Shown one piece after another: positions 34,120 to 44,459 of a DNA stretch of 64,000 nucleotides. The notes under the pieces were generated by a model, which worked only from the letters and a program-made list of their open reading frames with translations, was not told the origin of the DNA and did not search any database. The number at the start of each line of letters is the position of its first letter. Positions within the stretch are counted from its first letter, which is position 1. A program made the translations under genes and the position numbers. The DNA is from Lumbricus terrestris (Eukaryota; Annelida; Clitellata; Crassiclitellata; Lumbricidae): the NCBI GenBank assembly GCA_949752735.1, contig OX457040.1, positions 2,502,841 through 2,566,840 on the forward strand. The letters are read 5' to 3'.

Positions 34120-34125
<6 letters not shown>
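33556..34125 (+). repeat. Background repeat
   Basis: Contains two motif copies: 'caaacacctctaataagagg' (33599) followed by 'aatatctaataataattgaaatgct', and 'attaaacacctctaataagag' (33966) followed by 'gcagctataaattgctaaac'. Also 'atgagatgtcacaaagctgg' at 33943. There is no gene. Confidence 0.6.
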
Positions 34126-34203
<78 letters not shown>

Positions 34204-34445
34204 CGTCTCATTTTACTCCTGATAACGGTTACTTAGATATGATATTTATAAAACAGGAGAACGCTAATTATTAATCTTTCTAACAACCGCAATTGAAAAT
34301 TCATGAAGTTCCAATCATTGATTCAAATGCACTCCCGAACCATATCTGTTGAAAATAAAGGCTGCAGATTGAACGATTAATCAATAATTGATAAATCGTG
34401 AAAATATCTTATCCAAGTAACCGTTATCAGGAGTAAAATGAGACG

Positions 34446-34479
<34 letters not shown>

Positions 34480-34480
34480 G
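34126..34480. repeat. Inverted repeat with AT microsatellites on the outer sides
   Basis: (AT)n at 34124-34198 adjoins a ~48-bp arm (34199-34246) that recurs inverted at 34401-34448 with about three differences, followed outward by a second AT tract (34447-34480). The ~150-bp loop (34247-34400) looks like ordinary background repeat ('attgaaaattcatgaag'). It could be a pair of TIRs or two inverted insertions of one AT-tailed unit. Confidence 0.75.
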
Positions 34481-35867
34481 CAGTCTACAAACGTCTCAAA
34501 ACAAACAGGAGTTCAGCAATATGCTCATTATTGTGTGTGTAGTTTGAACGGCTGGGATGCATGTGTTTATTGTTTAGTTGAGTGATTGATTCAATAATAT
34601 AATTATTCTATTCCACTTTGATTTCAAAATATGAAATTGTTTAATATTTTTATTTTAAAACACATATTGCACCCAATTTTGCAAATCACAGCTTGATAAT
34701 ACGCCCTGTGACGTCACAAAGTTGGCCTACATATCCCAACAAGTTTATTATTGAAGAACTGCAAAGAAAAACTTATTGACAAATAATGGGCATAAGTTAA
34801 GCATTATGGATGCCTAAATGATTGACGACACCTTACGACAACTTCTGTACAGAGATCTGGCCGTCGGTAATTTTTAATGTCCATAAATGAAGCCTATTAT
34901 AACATAATAGTATAACTTATTAAAGGTGTTCAATCACACTTTAAAAGAAGAGGCAAGAATGAACGTTCTGCTTTGTGAGAGTGGCTTGCAGGTGTATTTG
35001 ACATGTGTTTTAATACATCAGTGTAACATATATAGCAGAGTAATGACATAATACAGACTAAAAATAACTATGAGAAATCGTTTTTCTCGATTCACTCAAT
35101 AGGGATCTCGGTGGACTGATTGACTTTTAACGTTAATAAGTGATTATAAATATTATTAGTGACGACGCCCTCCTCTTTTGTCCAGACTTGGGACTGGCAC
35201 TAACAGAGCGCAACCAGTGGCGGAGATTATATTAAACTGCCTGCATTTTCTTAACATTGACATTATTATGAGTGCGCTGATGACCGTAAGATATTCAAAG
35301 CTATCAAATTTTAGGACACAAGCTCGATTAAGACACCTTTAATAAAGAAGTCTTCTTCTGCAATAATATTTATGTAATTGATGATAATGCAGTCCATAGG
35401 AACTTCGACAGTTTACGTATAATTAGCAGTCCATGGGAATGTCCGGCGTCATGGTCAAGTTCGTTTATTGGATCTATATATCCGCATTATCTGCCACTAT
35501 AGTCGTAGATAATTTTTTCATGGTGTAGTGGAGAAGCGACGAAGCGACGAAGGCGCCTTCAAAGGATTTTTAAGATGTTGTTAATCGTGAGAACCTCTGA
35601 AGTGAAAGAACTTTCTGGAACTATCAACGCCACACAAGATATTATTATTAAGATAAGATATTATTATTAAGCAGAGGAGGGGAAGGCAGAATTTAACTGC
35701 CGGAATTATTATATAGGCCTATCCGTATTATCAAATATTGCTTAGCTATAATAAGACCAACCTGGGTCTCAAGGCAATAATAGTAGAGCCAGTTTCATAA
35801 ATCAAAAACGTGGAGGTAAAAGAAAACATAATATGGACCAGAATAATGTATTATTCATTCATTGATT
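34481..35867. repeat. Background repeat, no gene
   Basis: Features: inverse motif 'ttattaaaggtgttcaatc' (34919), an RTE-type 3' repeat in reverse orientation 'gacgccctcctcttttgtccagacttgggactggc' in pieces (35163-35200), and 'ttaagacacctttaataaag' (35328) followed by 'tctgcaataat'. Open frames are short and unsupported. Confidence 0.5.
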
Positions 35868-36320
35868 CATTAATTCATTCAAGAATTTATATAGCGCTTC
35901 TTCAGGGGGCTTCTCAGAAGCGCTCCCTACTCTAGCACGGCAAAAAGGACAGTTTTGAGTTTAATAAAGAATGTTTTAGTAATAACCCCAGGAAGTAGAC
36001 GTAGCTCCTGTGGGAGCCCATTCCAGATAACTGGGCCGATCACAGAAAAGGCTCTATTCTGCATCGTTGCAGTTCGTGCAAAAGGGACCAATAGCAATCC
36101 CTTCTGTGCAGAACGGATGGGCGGTGGTCTTGGGTACTAGTGGAGCAACAAAGCCCTCGCAAGTAGTGTGGGACAATTCCAAGCTGGCATTGCCTAACTA
36201 GAGCAGCGATCCTAAATTCAATGCGCTGCCGGTTTCTGGAAGCGACAAACGTGCGACGAGAGGGGAAGAGTTTTGGGAGGAGATGCGCAGAAACAGAAAT
36301 CCGTACATTGCGACCCCGGG
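35868..36320 (-). pseudogene. CR1/L2-like LINE 3' fragment
   Basis: The reverse complement contains 'RQRIEFRIAALVRQCQLGI', 'YLRGLCCSTSTQDHRPSVLHR' and, after frame changes, 'RAFSVIGPVIWNGLPQELR', then 'gggagcgcttctgagaag' and 'gcgctatataaattcttgaa', with an ATTCATTGATTC tail at 35855-35885. It is dead, with several frameshifts. Confidence 0.85.
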
Positions 36321-36419
36321 TATTGTATTGTCACTCGCAAACATGCATAGAGGAGGGAGTCTTCGACACCTTTTTTAACCGCAATATGTCGATAAGTATC
36401 AGGTAATAAAAAGTCTCGT

Positions 36420-36564
36420 AGTAAACACCTTCATTAAGAGTTGACATCAGTCATAAATTCTTAATCATTTGATCAAACAATAATATATTGCCTGACCGTC
36501 AATGTCTCTCCCTGCTTGAATAAATATATATATATACATAATATTATGGTATGTTGTAATCATA
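36420..36564 (+). repeat. Background repeat copy
   Basis: A motif copy 'gtaaacaccttcattaagagttgac' at 36421 is followed by 'cagtcataaattcttaatc', the usual spacing. Confidence 0.55.
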
Positions 36565-37241
36565 TCTAAACCTATAATAAAAGAGAAACTGTAACTATTT
36601 ATGGGATCAAAAATCTTCTGATCCACGCGATCGATCTTTTCAAAAAATTTACAAAACAACTTCTTAGCACCCCATAAGAAACCCAAGGGGGTTCGCGATT
36701 CAGAAATCTTACCTTTTCCCGACTTTGAAACATTAAATTTTCTATCCGAAAACTAACGCAGTATTTACGATTGGTTGCCGAATCACTTTTCAAAGAACCT
36801 ATAGATTTATGACGTCATCACTTCTTGAAGTCACTTTAGACGGCCGATTATTAAAGCGCGCGCTTTCGCAAAATTATACTAAAAACATTTATAATAATTA
36901 TGAACGGTTGATCACAAGTATGGACAAGATAATGACAAAGGATAATTGACCGTGTCGTCGTGCGTACGCCATCTGGACATTATTTAGGGCGGACGGGTTT
37001 AGGCAAAAGAACCAAAATTCACCGGAAAATGCGGGCCACCTCGGAGGGGTGGCGAATCCGCCCCGCAGTGGCGAGTGGGAGCTGGGTTGGGGCGAAAAAC
37101 CTACAATTCACGGACAACGTCAGGCACCCCATGCTGGGACCGTGTTGGAACCGATAGGAGAAGGCGGGTGAGAAACACAAGTGGGAGCCGGGTCAGCGTG
37201 GCTTTGGACTAAAAATCGAAATTTCCCGGGCAACGCCGGGT
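36565..37241 (+). mobile_element. Probable Helitron relative lacking the terminal CTAG
   Basis: Starts TCTAAACCTATAATAAAAG after an A, similar to the 5' ends of the Helitrons at 15830 and 27229. Ends with the same hairpin CCCGG-GCAACG-CCGGG (37225-37240) but then runs into 'tagggcgccg' rather than TTACACATCTAG. The interior shares 'cgaaaaacc', 'ccaaaattc' and 'ggtgggagc...gggtt' phrasing with the other two. It is probably a diverged or 3'-clipped copy. Confidence 0.55.
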
Positions 37242-37253
37242 AGGGCGCCGTAA

Positions 37254-37390
37254 CAAAAGCGCGCAGGGCAAAAGCGCAGACAAATGCGCGCAGACAAATG
37301 CGCGCAGACAAATGCGCGCAGACAATAGCGCGCGACAGGAACTTTCTCCGACAAAAGCGCGCAACCAAAGCGCGCAACCAAAGTGCGCAA
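37254..37390 (+). repeat. GCGCGC-rich minisatellite
   Basis: Tandem variants of gcgcgcagacaaat (14 bp; four good copies at 37282-37330) merge into 'aaaagcgcgcaacc' units (37352-37390). It immediately follows the Helitron-like end. The regular minus-strand ORFs (poly RAFVCAHLSARIC) come from this period. Confidence 0.85.
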
Positions 37391-37797
37391 CTACCCGGAC
37401 GAGTATTTAATGATGACTAATAATGACAGAAAGCGAGCAAATATTGATGATCTGGACATTTACCTTTTTGTCTTCGAAGCCCCTTATTAGACATTTCTAA
37501 ATAATAATAGTCTTTTGACAGCCCTACGTCTTAGCCTAAGCAGCTCAATTATTATTAATCAGCACTTTAACGACATCTTATAGCTACAAAGGCTGTTGAC
37601 GTCTTTAAAGTTTTCAACGTATTTCCAGTCATTTTTGTTTAACTGTTCATCAGTTTCTGTCCTTTTTTTCTCTTTTTCTTTTCTTTTTTTCCGGAGTTTG
37701 ATGGCAATATCAACACTCGAGTGCGCAAGGTATTTTTTGGTACATGAAGGCCCAAGGGGGGGGGGGGGTTCCGCGCGGACCCCAGCGCTTTTTGTGA
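37391..37797. other. No gene; background repeat and G-run
   Basis: Contains 'ctttaacgacatcttatagctacaaaggctgttgacg' in pieces (37564-37602), the same phrase as at 541-580, and a 12-bp G run near 37757. It ends at the target site of the LTR retrotransposon. Confidence 0.4.
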
Positions 37798-37801
37798 ATA
37801 T

Positions 37802-38249
37802 TGTTGGGTTCACTTGCTCTAGTCTAGAAGATGATGAGTAATACTCAGGTCCGAAATGTAAAATAACATCGATTTATTCAATAACAGAGCAGTCTGACAA
37901 GAAGTAGGTTAACGTTACCCAAAGCTGACATGAAGTACGACCGATACAGCTGATTCGACAGAGCTGACGTGAAGACACACCAGGCTAACGGAGCCCAAAG
38001 GAAGACGGATGTAGACCAGTTCACCAACGAGGTGGGACGGCAATCGAAGAAGACAAACGTCGTAGAACACGAACCACACGCCACGCTCAACAGGAGTCGA
38101 ACACACACCACAGAGTAGACCCACGACAAGAAGCAAGCCCCCACAGTAGTAGCCCTTTAAATAGGCCCTGCCCTTCCCTCAACTCCCACATAGTCAAGGA
38201 GAGTCCAAGTAAGGAAGCCCAGAGGGGTAATAGGTAGCTAACACTCACA
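37802..38249 (-). repeat. 3' LTR (downstream in element orientation)
   Basis: 448 bp, TGT...ACA ends in both orientations. Its partner is 44008-44455; the offset is exactly 6206 bp with no indels. I saw two base differences. Confidence 0.95.
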
Positions 38250-38262
38250 TACCCCCCCACCA
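38250..38262 (-). other. Polypurine tract of the LTR retrotransposon
   Basis: On the minus strand the sequence reads GGTGGGGGGGTA directly before the 3' LTR, the expected place and composition for the plus-strand DNA primer. Confidence 0.75.
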
Positions 38263-38898
38263 GAACATGAGGAGTCCAACGGGGACGACGAACTATACGA
38301 ACAATACTACGCCTAAATGCAAAATCACTCAGTACAAGCCATTACACGTACTAAGCAATTCAGCAAGACTTAACTAAATAATGCATCGCACTCATAAATA
38401 ACGTAAGAGTCCGATATAATCAAGATCTGAATACACAAACTTCATATAACCCAAATCATCAGTTCACACGTAATCACGATATATATATACATACACATCA
38501 ATAGTTCAAATGTCCAAAAAACTATATCTGAAACACAAGAAAAAATTTGGACACCAACTGGTGTATCAAAAATGAACCAAAATGTATAATGGTCATCGGC
38601 ACCAGCCACCCTACACTACAGACACACTGAAGAGTTCATTGCCGAAGAATTCCGTGCTTTCCTTTTATGACAGAACGTTCCATTGAAACTGTTTCTGGAC
38701 AGTGTTTGACTTTTCATGACAGAATGTTCCATTGAAACTGTTTCTGGACAGTGTTTGACTTTTCATGACAGAATGTTCCATTGACATACGACGAGGATAG
38801 ACGTACCAGAGAGCATCTCTAGCACGCCCGACGACTCCGCTGTGAGGAGACAAGTGGAGACACTGATTGACGTGTGCCCTCACCCGCTCCCACTCACA
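38263..38898 (-). other. Untranslated stretch between ORF and 3' LTR with a 48-bp repeat
   Basis: Contains no ORF of its own. A ~48-bp unit (catgacagaatgttccattg...acagtgtttgactttt) is repeated about 2.4 times at 38665-38785. It may be a cis element of the retrotransposon RNA or replication slippage. Confidence 0.75.
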
Positions 38899-41800
38899 TT
38901 ACGCAGATGGACGACTCAGAATGTCCGGCAGAACATTCCATTCGCCTGGACGATGTCTAATGTCCAAGTTGTACTGTTCAAGCTCCAAACTCCATCGCAA
39001 GAGCTTCATATTTTTGTTCGCCATCTGATGGATGAACTGCAAAGGTTTATGATCGGTGAACACCAGGACGACTGCGGATCCAAAGTAGACACTAAAGGCC
39101 CGCAAGGCGACCATCAGTGCCAGCGCTTCCTTCTCTATGATCGAATAGCGAATCTCCTGCGGCAGCAGCTTCCGACTCAAATAGCAGATCGGGTGTTCCA
39201 ATCCATCCTTCATCTGAAACAAGCACGCTCCCAGACAGAATTGAGAAGCATCAACACCCACACAAAACTGTTTAGTAAAGTCAGGAGGTATTAAGATAGG
39301 TCTAGAAGCCAGACGAGATTTTAGATCAAGAAAAGCAACCTCCGCTTCCTCATTCCATCTAAAAGGAATCCCTTTCTTTGTCAAAGCCGTGAGCGGCAAA
39401 GTAATATCAGAGAAATGAGGCAAGTACCTCTGATAGTATCCCGCTAATCCTAAGAAAGATTGCACCTGTTTTTTAGTAGCAGGCCTAGGAAATTTCAACA
39501 CCGCTTCCACCTTCTTCAACCTTGGCTGAACTCCGTCAATCCCAATGTGATGACCCAAGAAATCCACAGACGCATTAGCAAAGACACATTTAGCCAGATT
39601 CAGAGTTAAACAAGCATCAGCTATTCGAGATAACACTTTTCGCAAATGAACCAAATGATCCGACCATGCTAAGCTGAAAATGATGATGTCGTCTAAATAA
39701 GCAACACAAAACTCATTCAATCCATTCAGCACTTTCGTAATTAACCTTGAGAACGAAGCCGGAGCATTCTTCAGGCCAAAACTCATGTATTTCCATTGGT
39801 AATGCCCTTTCGGGGTGACAAACGCAGTTAACGGAACTGACTCCGGATGCATCGGGATCTGCCAGTAACCTTTAGTCATATCCAGCTTTGTTATAAACCG
39901 TGACTGACCCACTCGATCAATTAACACCTCCACCCGTGGCATAGGAAATGGATCCGGAACAGATAATCCATTCAGTTTCCTGAAATCTGTACAAAGACGA
40001 TCTGTACCGTTTGGCTTAGGCACCAAGACAATCGGAGCTGCCCACGGACTCTCGGACTCCTCTATTATCCCCGCTTCCAACAACTGATTCACCTCTTTAT
40101 CCACCCTCGCCATTTTCTCAGGATTTAACCTGTAAGGGTATTGTCGAACAGGGCGAGCACCTTCAACCAAATCAATTCTATGAGACACCATAGATGTTTT
40201 ACCCGGTACTTCACTAAACACATGTGCAAAGTCATGCAAAACATCCCGCAATTCCGCACGACATTCAGCAGACACTTCACATTGTAAGACCTTATCCTCT
40301 AAAGTCACATCATTCATCCTCACATCCGGATTTACCACCAACACAGAAGCCACCACCTCCTCATTCGGTCGCTCATACACCACATCCATACGATCCACAT
40401 ATCGCTTCATCAGATTCACATGTACCACCCGTTCCGTTTTTCTTCGATCCGGGGTACTCACTAAATAATCGACCGGACCAAGTCGACGTACAACCACATA
40501 CGGTCCACAATATTTGGTCTGTAAAGGTTTACCCACCAACGGAATCAAGAGTAAAACCTTTTCACCTTCCTCAAAAGACACAGCACGTGACTGCTTATCA
40601 TACAGTTGCTTCGATTTACTTTTCGCATCAACAGCATTTTCACCAGCAAGTTTCAATCCAACACGCATACATTCACGTAATTGTAAAACATAGTCAATCA
40701 CGTTCTTGCCAGACACTTCATGTACAACATCTTTCGCCAACCATTCTTCCTTCATCAATTGCAACATGCCACGCACATCTCTGCCATACATCAAATCAAA
40801 AGCAGAAAAGCCAGTACCCTGTACCGGAACCTCTCTATATGCAAACAAGATCCACGGCAACATTGCATCCCAAGAACCCGGATATGTTTCAGCCAACGCC
40901 TTCAACATATCTTTCATAGTACGATGAAAGCGTTCGCACGAGCCATTCGTTTGTGGTCTATAATGACTAGTTTTCAACTGCACAATACCACATTCATGCA
41001 CAAACACTTGCATCAAATCAGACATGAATTCTGAGCCACAATCAGATAACAATTCTTTCGGAAATCCGAAAAGCGAAAAAACTTCACACAAACATTTAGC
41101 CACATCCTGCGCCGTATGATTCTTCAACGGAAACGCAAATGGAAAATGGGAAGCCAAATCAATGACCGTGAGAATAAACCTATTCCCCGTTCCCTCACAT
41201 ACACTCAATGGGCCTACGATATCCATTGCCAAGCGTTGAAACACTTCCTCCATTACAGGCATACTGACCATGGGCGCCCTATAATTTCTGTTTCCTTTGC
41301 CTAAGCGTTGACACACATCACATGAACGACAAAACTCACGAACGTCTCGATTCACATGAGGCCACCAGAAATGCTTCGTCAACCGATCCAATGTCTTTCT
41401 AGTACCCAAATGCCCAGCCGCTGGTATATCATGGGCCACATGCAACAACTTCTGTCTTAAGTCACGAGGCACAACTATTTGTACCACACCCATGCCTAAT
41501 GGTGTACACTTCTCCTCCCATCGACGCACCAAGACCTCGTCCACCAACGCATACGGTTGTACACGCCCACCGACAGACACCGTCTCGTCGACTTGTGCAT
41601 ACAATGGTCTCAATTCAGGACACCGGCGCTGGCGCAATATTAATTCCTGTCGGCTAACATATAGCTCCGATCTTTCTGTCACAACAGATTCTGTCGCTGC
41701 AAATAAACTCGATAAGTCGCCTTCATCGAAATTCATTCGTTCAACTTGTCTGTCAATTATTTCACCTGGCGTTCGCTCTTGGTCGGCCGACTCCGTACTT

Positions 41801-43680
41801 TGACCCACTATCTCCGACTGCTCGGGCGCCGCTTCACTGCACACCGCCGTCTCCCTCTCACTCTGTCTCACTGCATGTGCTCTAGCCTGTGCACGAGTCG
41901 TCACCGCGACCTCCAACACCTGTCCTGCCAGCGCTGTATCATTACCCACAATGCAATGCACCCCAGCCATTGGAAGTGAATTCATTAGACAGCATAACAC
42001 CTCACCTTGAACAAATGCACAATCAACATTCACTTTCACCAGAGGACATTCCACAATAGAACCAGATATACCTCTGAGTAACCTCGTTTCATTCATGTGT
42101 ACAAACTCATGCTCATTCAACCATTCATTAGACACCAAAGACTGCAGCGCTCCACTGTCCCTCAAGAATACCGCCTCCTTTCGTGCACCCTCATCATCAA
42201 TTACACATCCAATCACACAAAATGGTGCATACAGTTTATCAACAGATTCAATTGGCTTCGGAAAACTCTGTGGTTTAACAGGCGCCGAAACAGTCTGAAC
42301 CAAACCCACAGGTTTCGCACCCCTCCAATTTTCCATTTGAGTCCCCTCCTTTCGTTTTAATTTCCAACAACTGGCCTTCGTATGACCTTGCGCTCTACAA
42401 AATGCGCACGTGACCGGTTCCCCAAAACCAGTGACGTCATCATTTTCCCGCACAGGCTTATTAAACCCATATGTTCCTCTTTGAGGCGAACGTCGACCCC
42501 AATTTGTATCACGACGCGTACCATCCTTGTACCCCACGCCTTGACGCTCCCATACATCTTTCTTCTCACTTTCATCAGATGAGAATCCTCGTGTACGGTC
42601 GAAAAAATCCCTGCGGAACCCCCCAGAATAATGGTTCGGCCCCTGCTTGTATAACACTGCATATTCATCCGCTAAACGTGCAGCACTTGCAACAGTATCA
42701 GGACTCTTATCTATCAGCCACCTGTGTACTTCAATAGGTAACGCTTGTACAAACTGCTCCATGAGAATTACCTCTTTAAATTTTGCTAACTCCTCCCACG
42801 AGTTTGTACCCTCAATCCATCTCTGAAAAGGACTCTGCAGTCGAAATGCATAATTCGCATACGTTTCCCTCGGTTCTTTTCGCAACCCCCGAAATTTCTT
42901 TCGATAAAATTCCGGAATACGTTCGTACGCCGTCAATAGCGCACTCTTCACAATATCATATTGGACGCACTCCTCCAACGATAAAGCCGCAAAAACTTTC
43001 GCCGCCTTCCCCGACAACTGTGGCTGTAGGAGGGACGACCATTTTCCCATCGGAATTTGATGCAACGTCATTGCTTGCTCAAACGCCGCAAAATAATGTT
43101 CGATATCGGCCGAATCAAATTTTGGCACAAATTTCAGAGCTGCCCCAAAACGCAAATCCTCATTTCCATGCGCTGGTCGTTCGACAGCACCACCTCCTTC
43201 TATTCTCCGTCCGTCCATTTCTAATCTCTGCTTCTCAAATTCCATATTCATTCGTTTCTCCTCCATGTCAAATCTCCTTTTCGTCTCTTCTGCTTCAATC
43301 CTCAATTTATTCTCCTCTGCTGCAATCCTCAATTTATTCTCCTCTGCTTCAATCTGCATTTTCTTCTCCTCTCTCTCTGCTTCAATTTGCATTTTCTTCT
43401 CCTCGAATCTCATTCGCTCCTTCTCTCTCTCCCACTCTCTGTCCTCTTTTAAGTGCAAGCGCTCTAACTCGGCCTCCTCTTTCTTAGCCTGTGCCTTAAG
43501 TTTCCAAGCTGCCCTACCCAATTTCGGTGACAATGGTTTCATAGCCATTCTCCTCACCTGTGACCTAGACACGTCCTCCACTTCCTCACCATATGTCTCA
43601 CTCACCAGTCGAAGTGTGTCACTTGGTATGTCTCTGACATCCCCAAATTCAGGAATTAACTTCTCCTCTAACGACGCCAT
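38899..43680 (-). CDS. Gag-Pro-Int-RT-RNase H polyprotein, Gmr1-like
   Basis: 1593 codons from ATG at 43680 to the stop at 38899. A coiled coil of E/K/R-rich heptads covers residues about 62-160. A capsid with SCAN-like features follows (about 255-345: 'FRGLRKEPRETYANYAFRL', 'EVILMEQFVQALPIEVHRWL'). A CX2CX4HX4C zinc knuckle lies at 425-438. The aspartic protease has DSG at 508-510. Integrase has an HHCC zinc site (H750, H757, C787, C790), catalytic D820, D880, E916 (D,D-35-E) and a GPY/F-like C-terminus around 1058-1090. RT has D1267 and YLDD at 1328-1331. RNase H has D1477, E1516 and D1543. All expected catalytic residues are present with no frameshift, so it may be functional. It would be translated as one polyprotein and assemble cytoplasmic particles. 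An ATG further in is possible but would remove part of Gag. Confidence 0.95.
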   Translation of the reverse strand: MASLEEKLIPEFGDVRDIPSDTLRLVSETYGEEVEDVSRSQVRRMAMKPLSPKLGRAAWKLKAQAKKEEAELERLHLKEDREWEREKERMRFEEKKMQIEAEREEKKMQIEAEENKLRIAAEENKLRIEAEETKRRFDMEEKRMNMEFEKQRLEMDGRRIEGGGAVERPAHGNEDLRFGAALKFVPKFDSADIEHYFAAFEQAMTLHQIPMGKWSSLLQPQLSGKAAKVFAALSLEECVQYDIVKSALLTAYERIPEFYRKKFRGLRKEPRETYANYAFRLQSPFQRWIEGTNSWEELAKFKEVILMEQFVQALPIEVHRWLIDKSPDTVASAARLADEYAVLYKQGPNHYSGGFRRDFFDRTRGFSSDESEKKDVWERQGVGYKDGTRRDTNWGRRSPQRGTYGFNKPVRENDDVTGFGEPVTCAFCRAQGHTKASCWKLKRKEGTQMENWRGAKPVGLVQTVSAPVKPQSFPKPIESVDKLYAPFCVIGCVIDDEGARKEAVFLRDSGALQSLVSNEWLNEHEFVHMNETRLLRGISGSIVECPLVKVNVDCAFVQGEVLCCLMNSLPMAGVHCIVGNDTALAGQVLEVAVTTRAQARAHAVRQSERETAVCSEAAPEQSEIVGQSTESADQERTPGEIIDRQVERMNFDEGDLSSLFAATESVVTERSELYVSRQELILRQRRCPELRPLYAQVDETVSVGGRVQPYALVDEVLVRRWEEKCTPLGMGVVQIVVPRDLRQKLLHVAHDIPAAGHLGTRKTLDRLTKHFWWPHVNRDVREFCRSCDVCQRLGKGNRNYRAPMVSMPVMEEVFQRLAMDIVGPLSVCEGTGNRFILTVIDLASHFPFAFPLKNHTAQDVAKCLCEVFSLFGFPKELLSDCGSEFMSDLMQVFVHECGIVQLKTSHYRPQTNGSCERFHRTMKDMLKALAETYPGSWDAMLPWILFAYREVPVQGTGFSAFDLMYGRDVRGMLQLMKEEWLAKDVVHEVSGKNVIDYVLQLRECMRVGLKLAGENAVDAKSKSKQLYDKQSRAVSFEEGEKVLLLIPLVGKPLQTKYCGPYVVVRRLGPVDYLVSTPDRRKTERVVHVNLMKRYVDRMDVVYERPNEEVVASVLVVNPDVRMNDVTLEDKVLQCEVSAECRAELRDVLHDFAHVFSEVPGKTSMVSHRIDLVEGARPVRQYPYRLNPEKMARVDKEVNQLLEAGIIEESESPWAAPIVLVPKPNGTDRLCTDFRKLNGLSVPDPFPMPRVEVLIDRVGQSRFITKLDMTKGYWQIPMHPESVPLTAFVTPKGHYQWKYMSFGLKNAPASFSRLITKVLNGLNEFCVAYLDDIIIFSLAWSDHLVHLRKVLSRIADACLTLNLAKCVFANASVDFLGHHIGIDGVQPRLKKVEAVLKFPRPATKKQVQSFLGLAGYYQRYLPHFSDITLPLTALTKKGIPFRWNEEAEVAFLDLKSRLASRPILIPPDFTKQFCVGVDASQFCLGACLFQMKDGLEHPICYLSRKLLPQEIRYSIIEKEALALMVALRAFSVYFGSAVVLVFTDHKPLQFIHQMANKNMKLLRWSLELEQYNLDIRHRPGEWNVLPDILSRPSA

Positions 43681-43990
43681 TTTACCTCTACGCCCTGTCG
43701 ACTATTCGACGTGCAGACCAACGCACAGCGCAAAAATTCACCCACAACAGCTCACTTCAAAACTGTCTCGACCAACTTTACAAAACTCGCAAAACTCAAT
43801 GTCGCAAAACGTCGAAATTTCCCGCACTAATTTTCCCGACCTAATTCGCCAAAAACAACAACCATTGACCTGTCTTCACGGCCAACCACCATATAACACT
43901 TTTCCAACGGAATTACCACCGTACTATTCGCTAAATTTCACGGAAACAACGCCCCTTTTTTGACGCAAATTTCAAATTATCGTGAAAAAA

Positions 43991-44005
43991 TCCCGAGAGA
44001 CCCCA
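43991..44005 (-). other. Primer-binding site
   Basis: Two bases inside the upstream LTR, the minus strand reads TGGGGTCTCTCGGGA. This is complementary to a tRNA 3' end finishing in CCA. I could not assign the tRNA species. Confidence 0.75.
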
Positions 44006-44007
44006 TC

Positions 44008-44455
44008 TGTTGGGTTCACTTGCTCTAGTCTAGAAGATGATGAGTAATACTCAGGTCCGAAATGTAAAATAACATCGATTTATTCAATAACAGAGCAGTC
44101 TGACAAGAAGTAGGTTAACGTTACCCAAAGCTGACATGAAGTACGACCGATACAGCTGATTCGACAGAGCTGACGTGAAGACACACCAGGCTAACGGAGC
44201 CCAAAGGAAGACGGATGTAGGCTAGTTCACCAACGAGGTGGGACGGCAATCGAAGAAGACAAACGTCGTAGAACACGAACCACACGCCACGCTCAACAGG
44301 AGTCGAACACACACCACAGAGTAGACCCACGACAAGAAGCAAGCCCCCACAGTAGTAGCCCTTTAAATAGGCCCTGCCCTTCCCTCAACTCCCACATAGT
44401 CAAGGAGAGTCCAAGTAAGGAAGCCCAGAGGGGTAATAGGTAGCTAACACTCACA
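44008..44455 (-). repeat. 5' LTR (upstream in element orientation)
   Basis: 448 bp and nearly identical to 37802-38249. It should contain the promoter and polyadenylation signal; the plus-strand text 'ccctttaaataggccc' (44359-44374) gives a possible TATA-like box on the minus strand. Confidence 0.9.
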
Positions 44456-44459
44456 ATAT

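Larger units (their letters stand above)
37802..44455 (-). mobile_element. Gmr1-like Ty3/gypsy LTR retrotransposon, apparently complete
   Basis: The element is 6654 bp and is flanked by a 4-bp duplication atat (37798-37801 and 44456-44459). It has two 448-bp LTRs, a primer-binding site next to the upstream LTR, a G-rich polypurine tract next to the downstream LTR and one uninterrupted 1593-codon ORF. In the ORF, integrase precedes reverse transcriptase, the unusual order that defines Gmr1-like gypsy elements. The LTRs differ at only two positions (transitions near 38015-38017 and 44221-44223), so the insertion is very recent on an evolutionary scale. No env gene is present. Confidence 0.95.

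Noticed and set aside
37559..37841. ORFs of 81 and 84 codons on opposite strands
   Set aside because: Low-complexity Phe/Ser or Lys/Glu translations crossing a G-run and the LTR border; not credible.
40224..43963. Plus-strand ORFs of 231, 234 and 232 codons
   Set aside because: They lie antisense to the Gag-Pol ORF of the Gmr1-like element and have no recognisable domain; they are shadows of a long open minus-strand frame.
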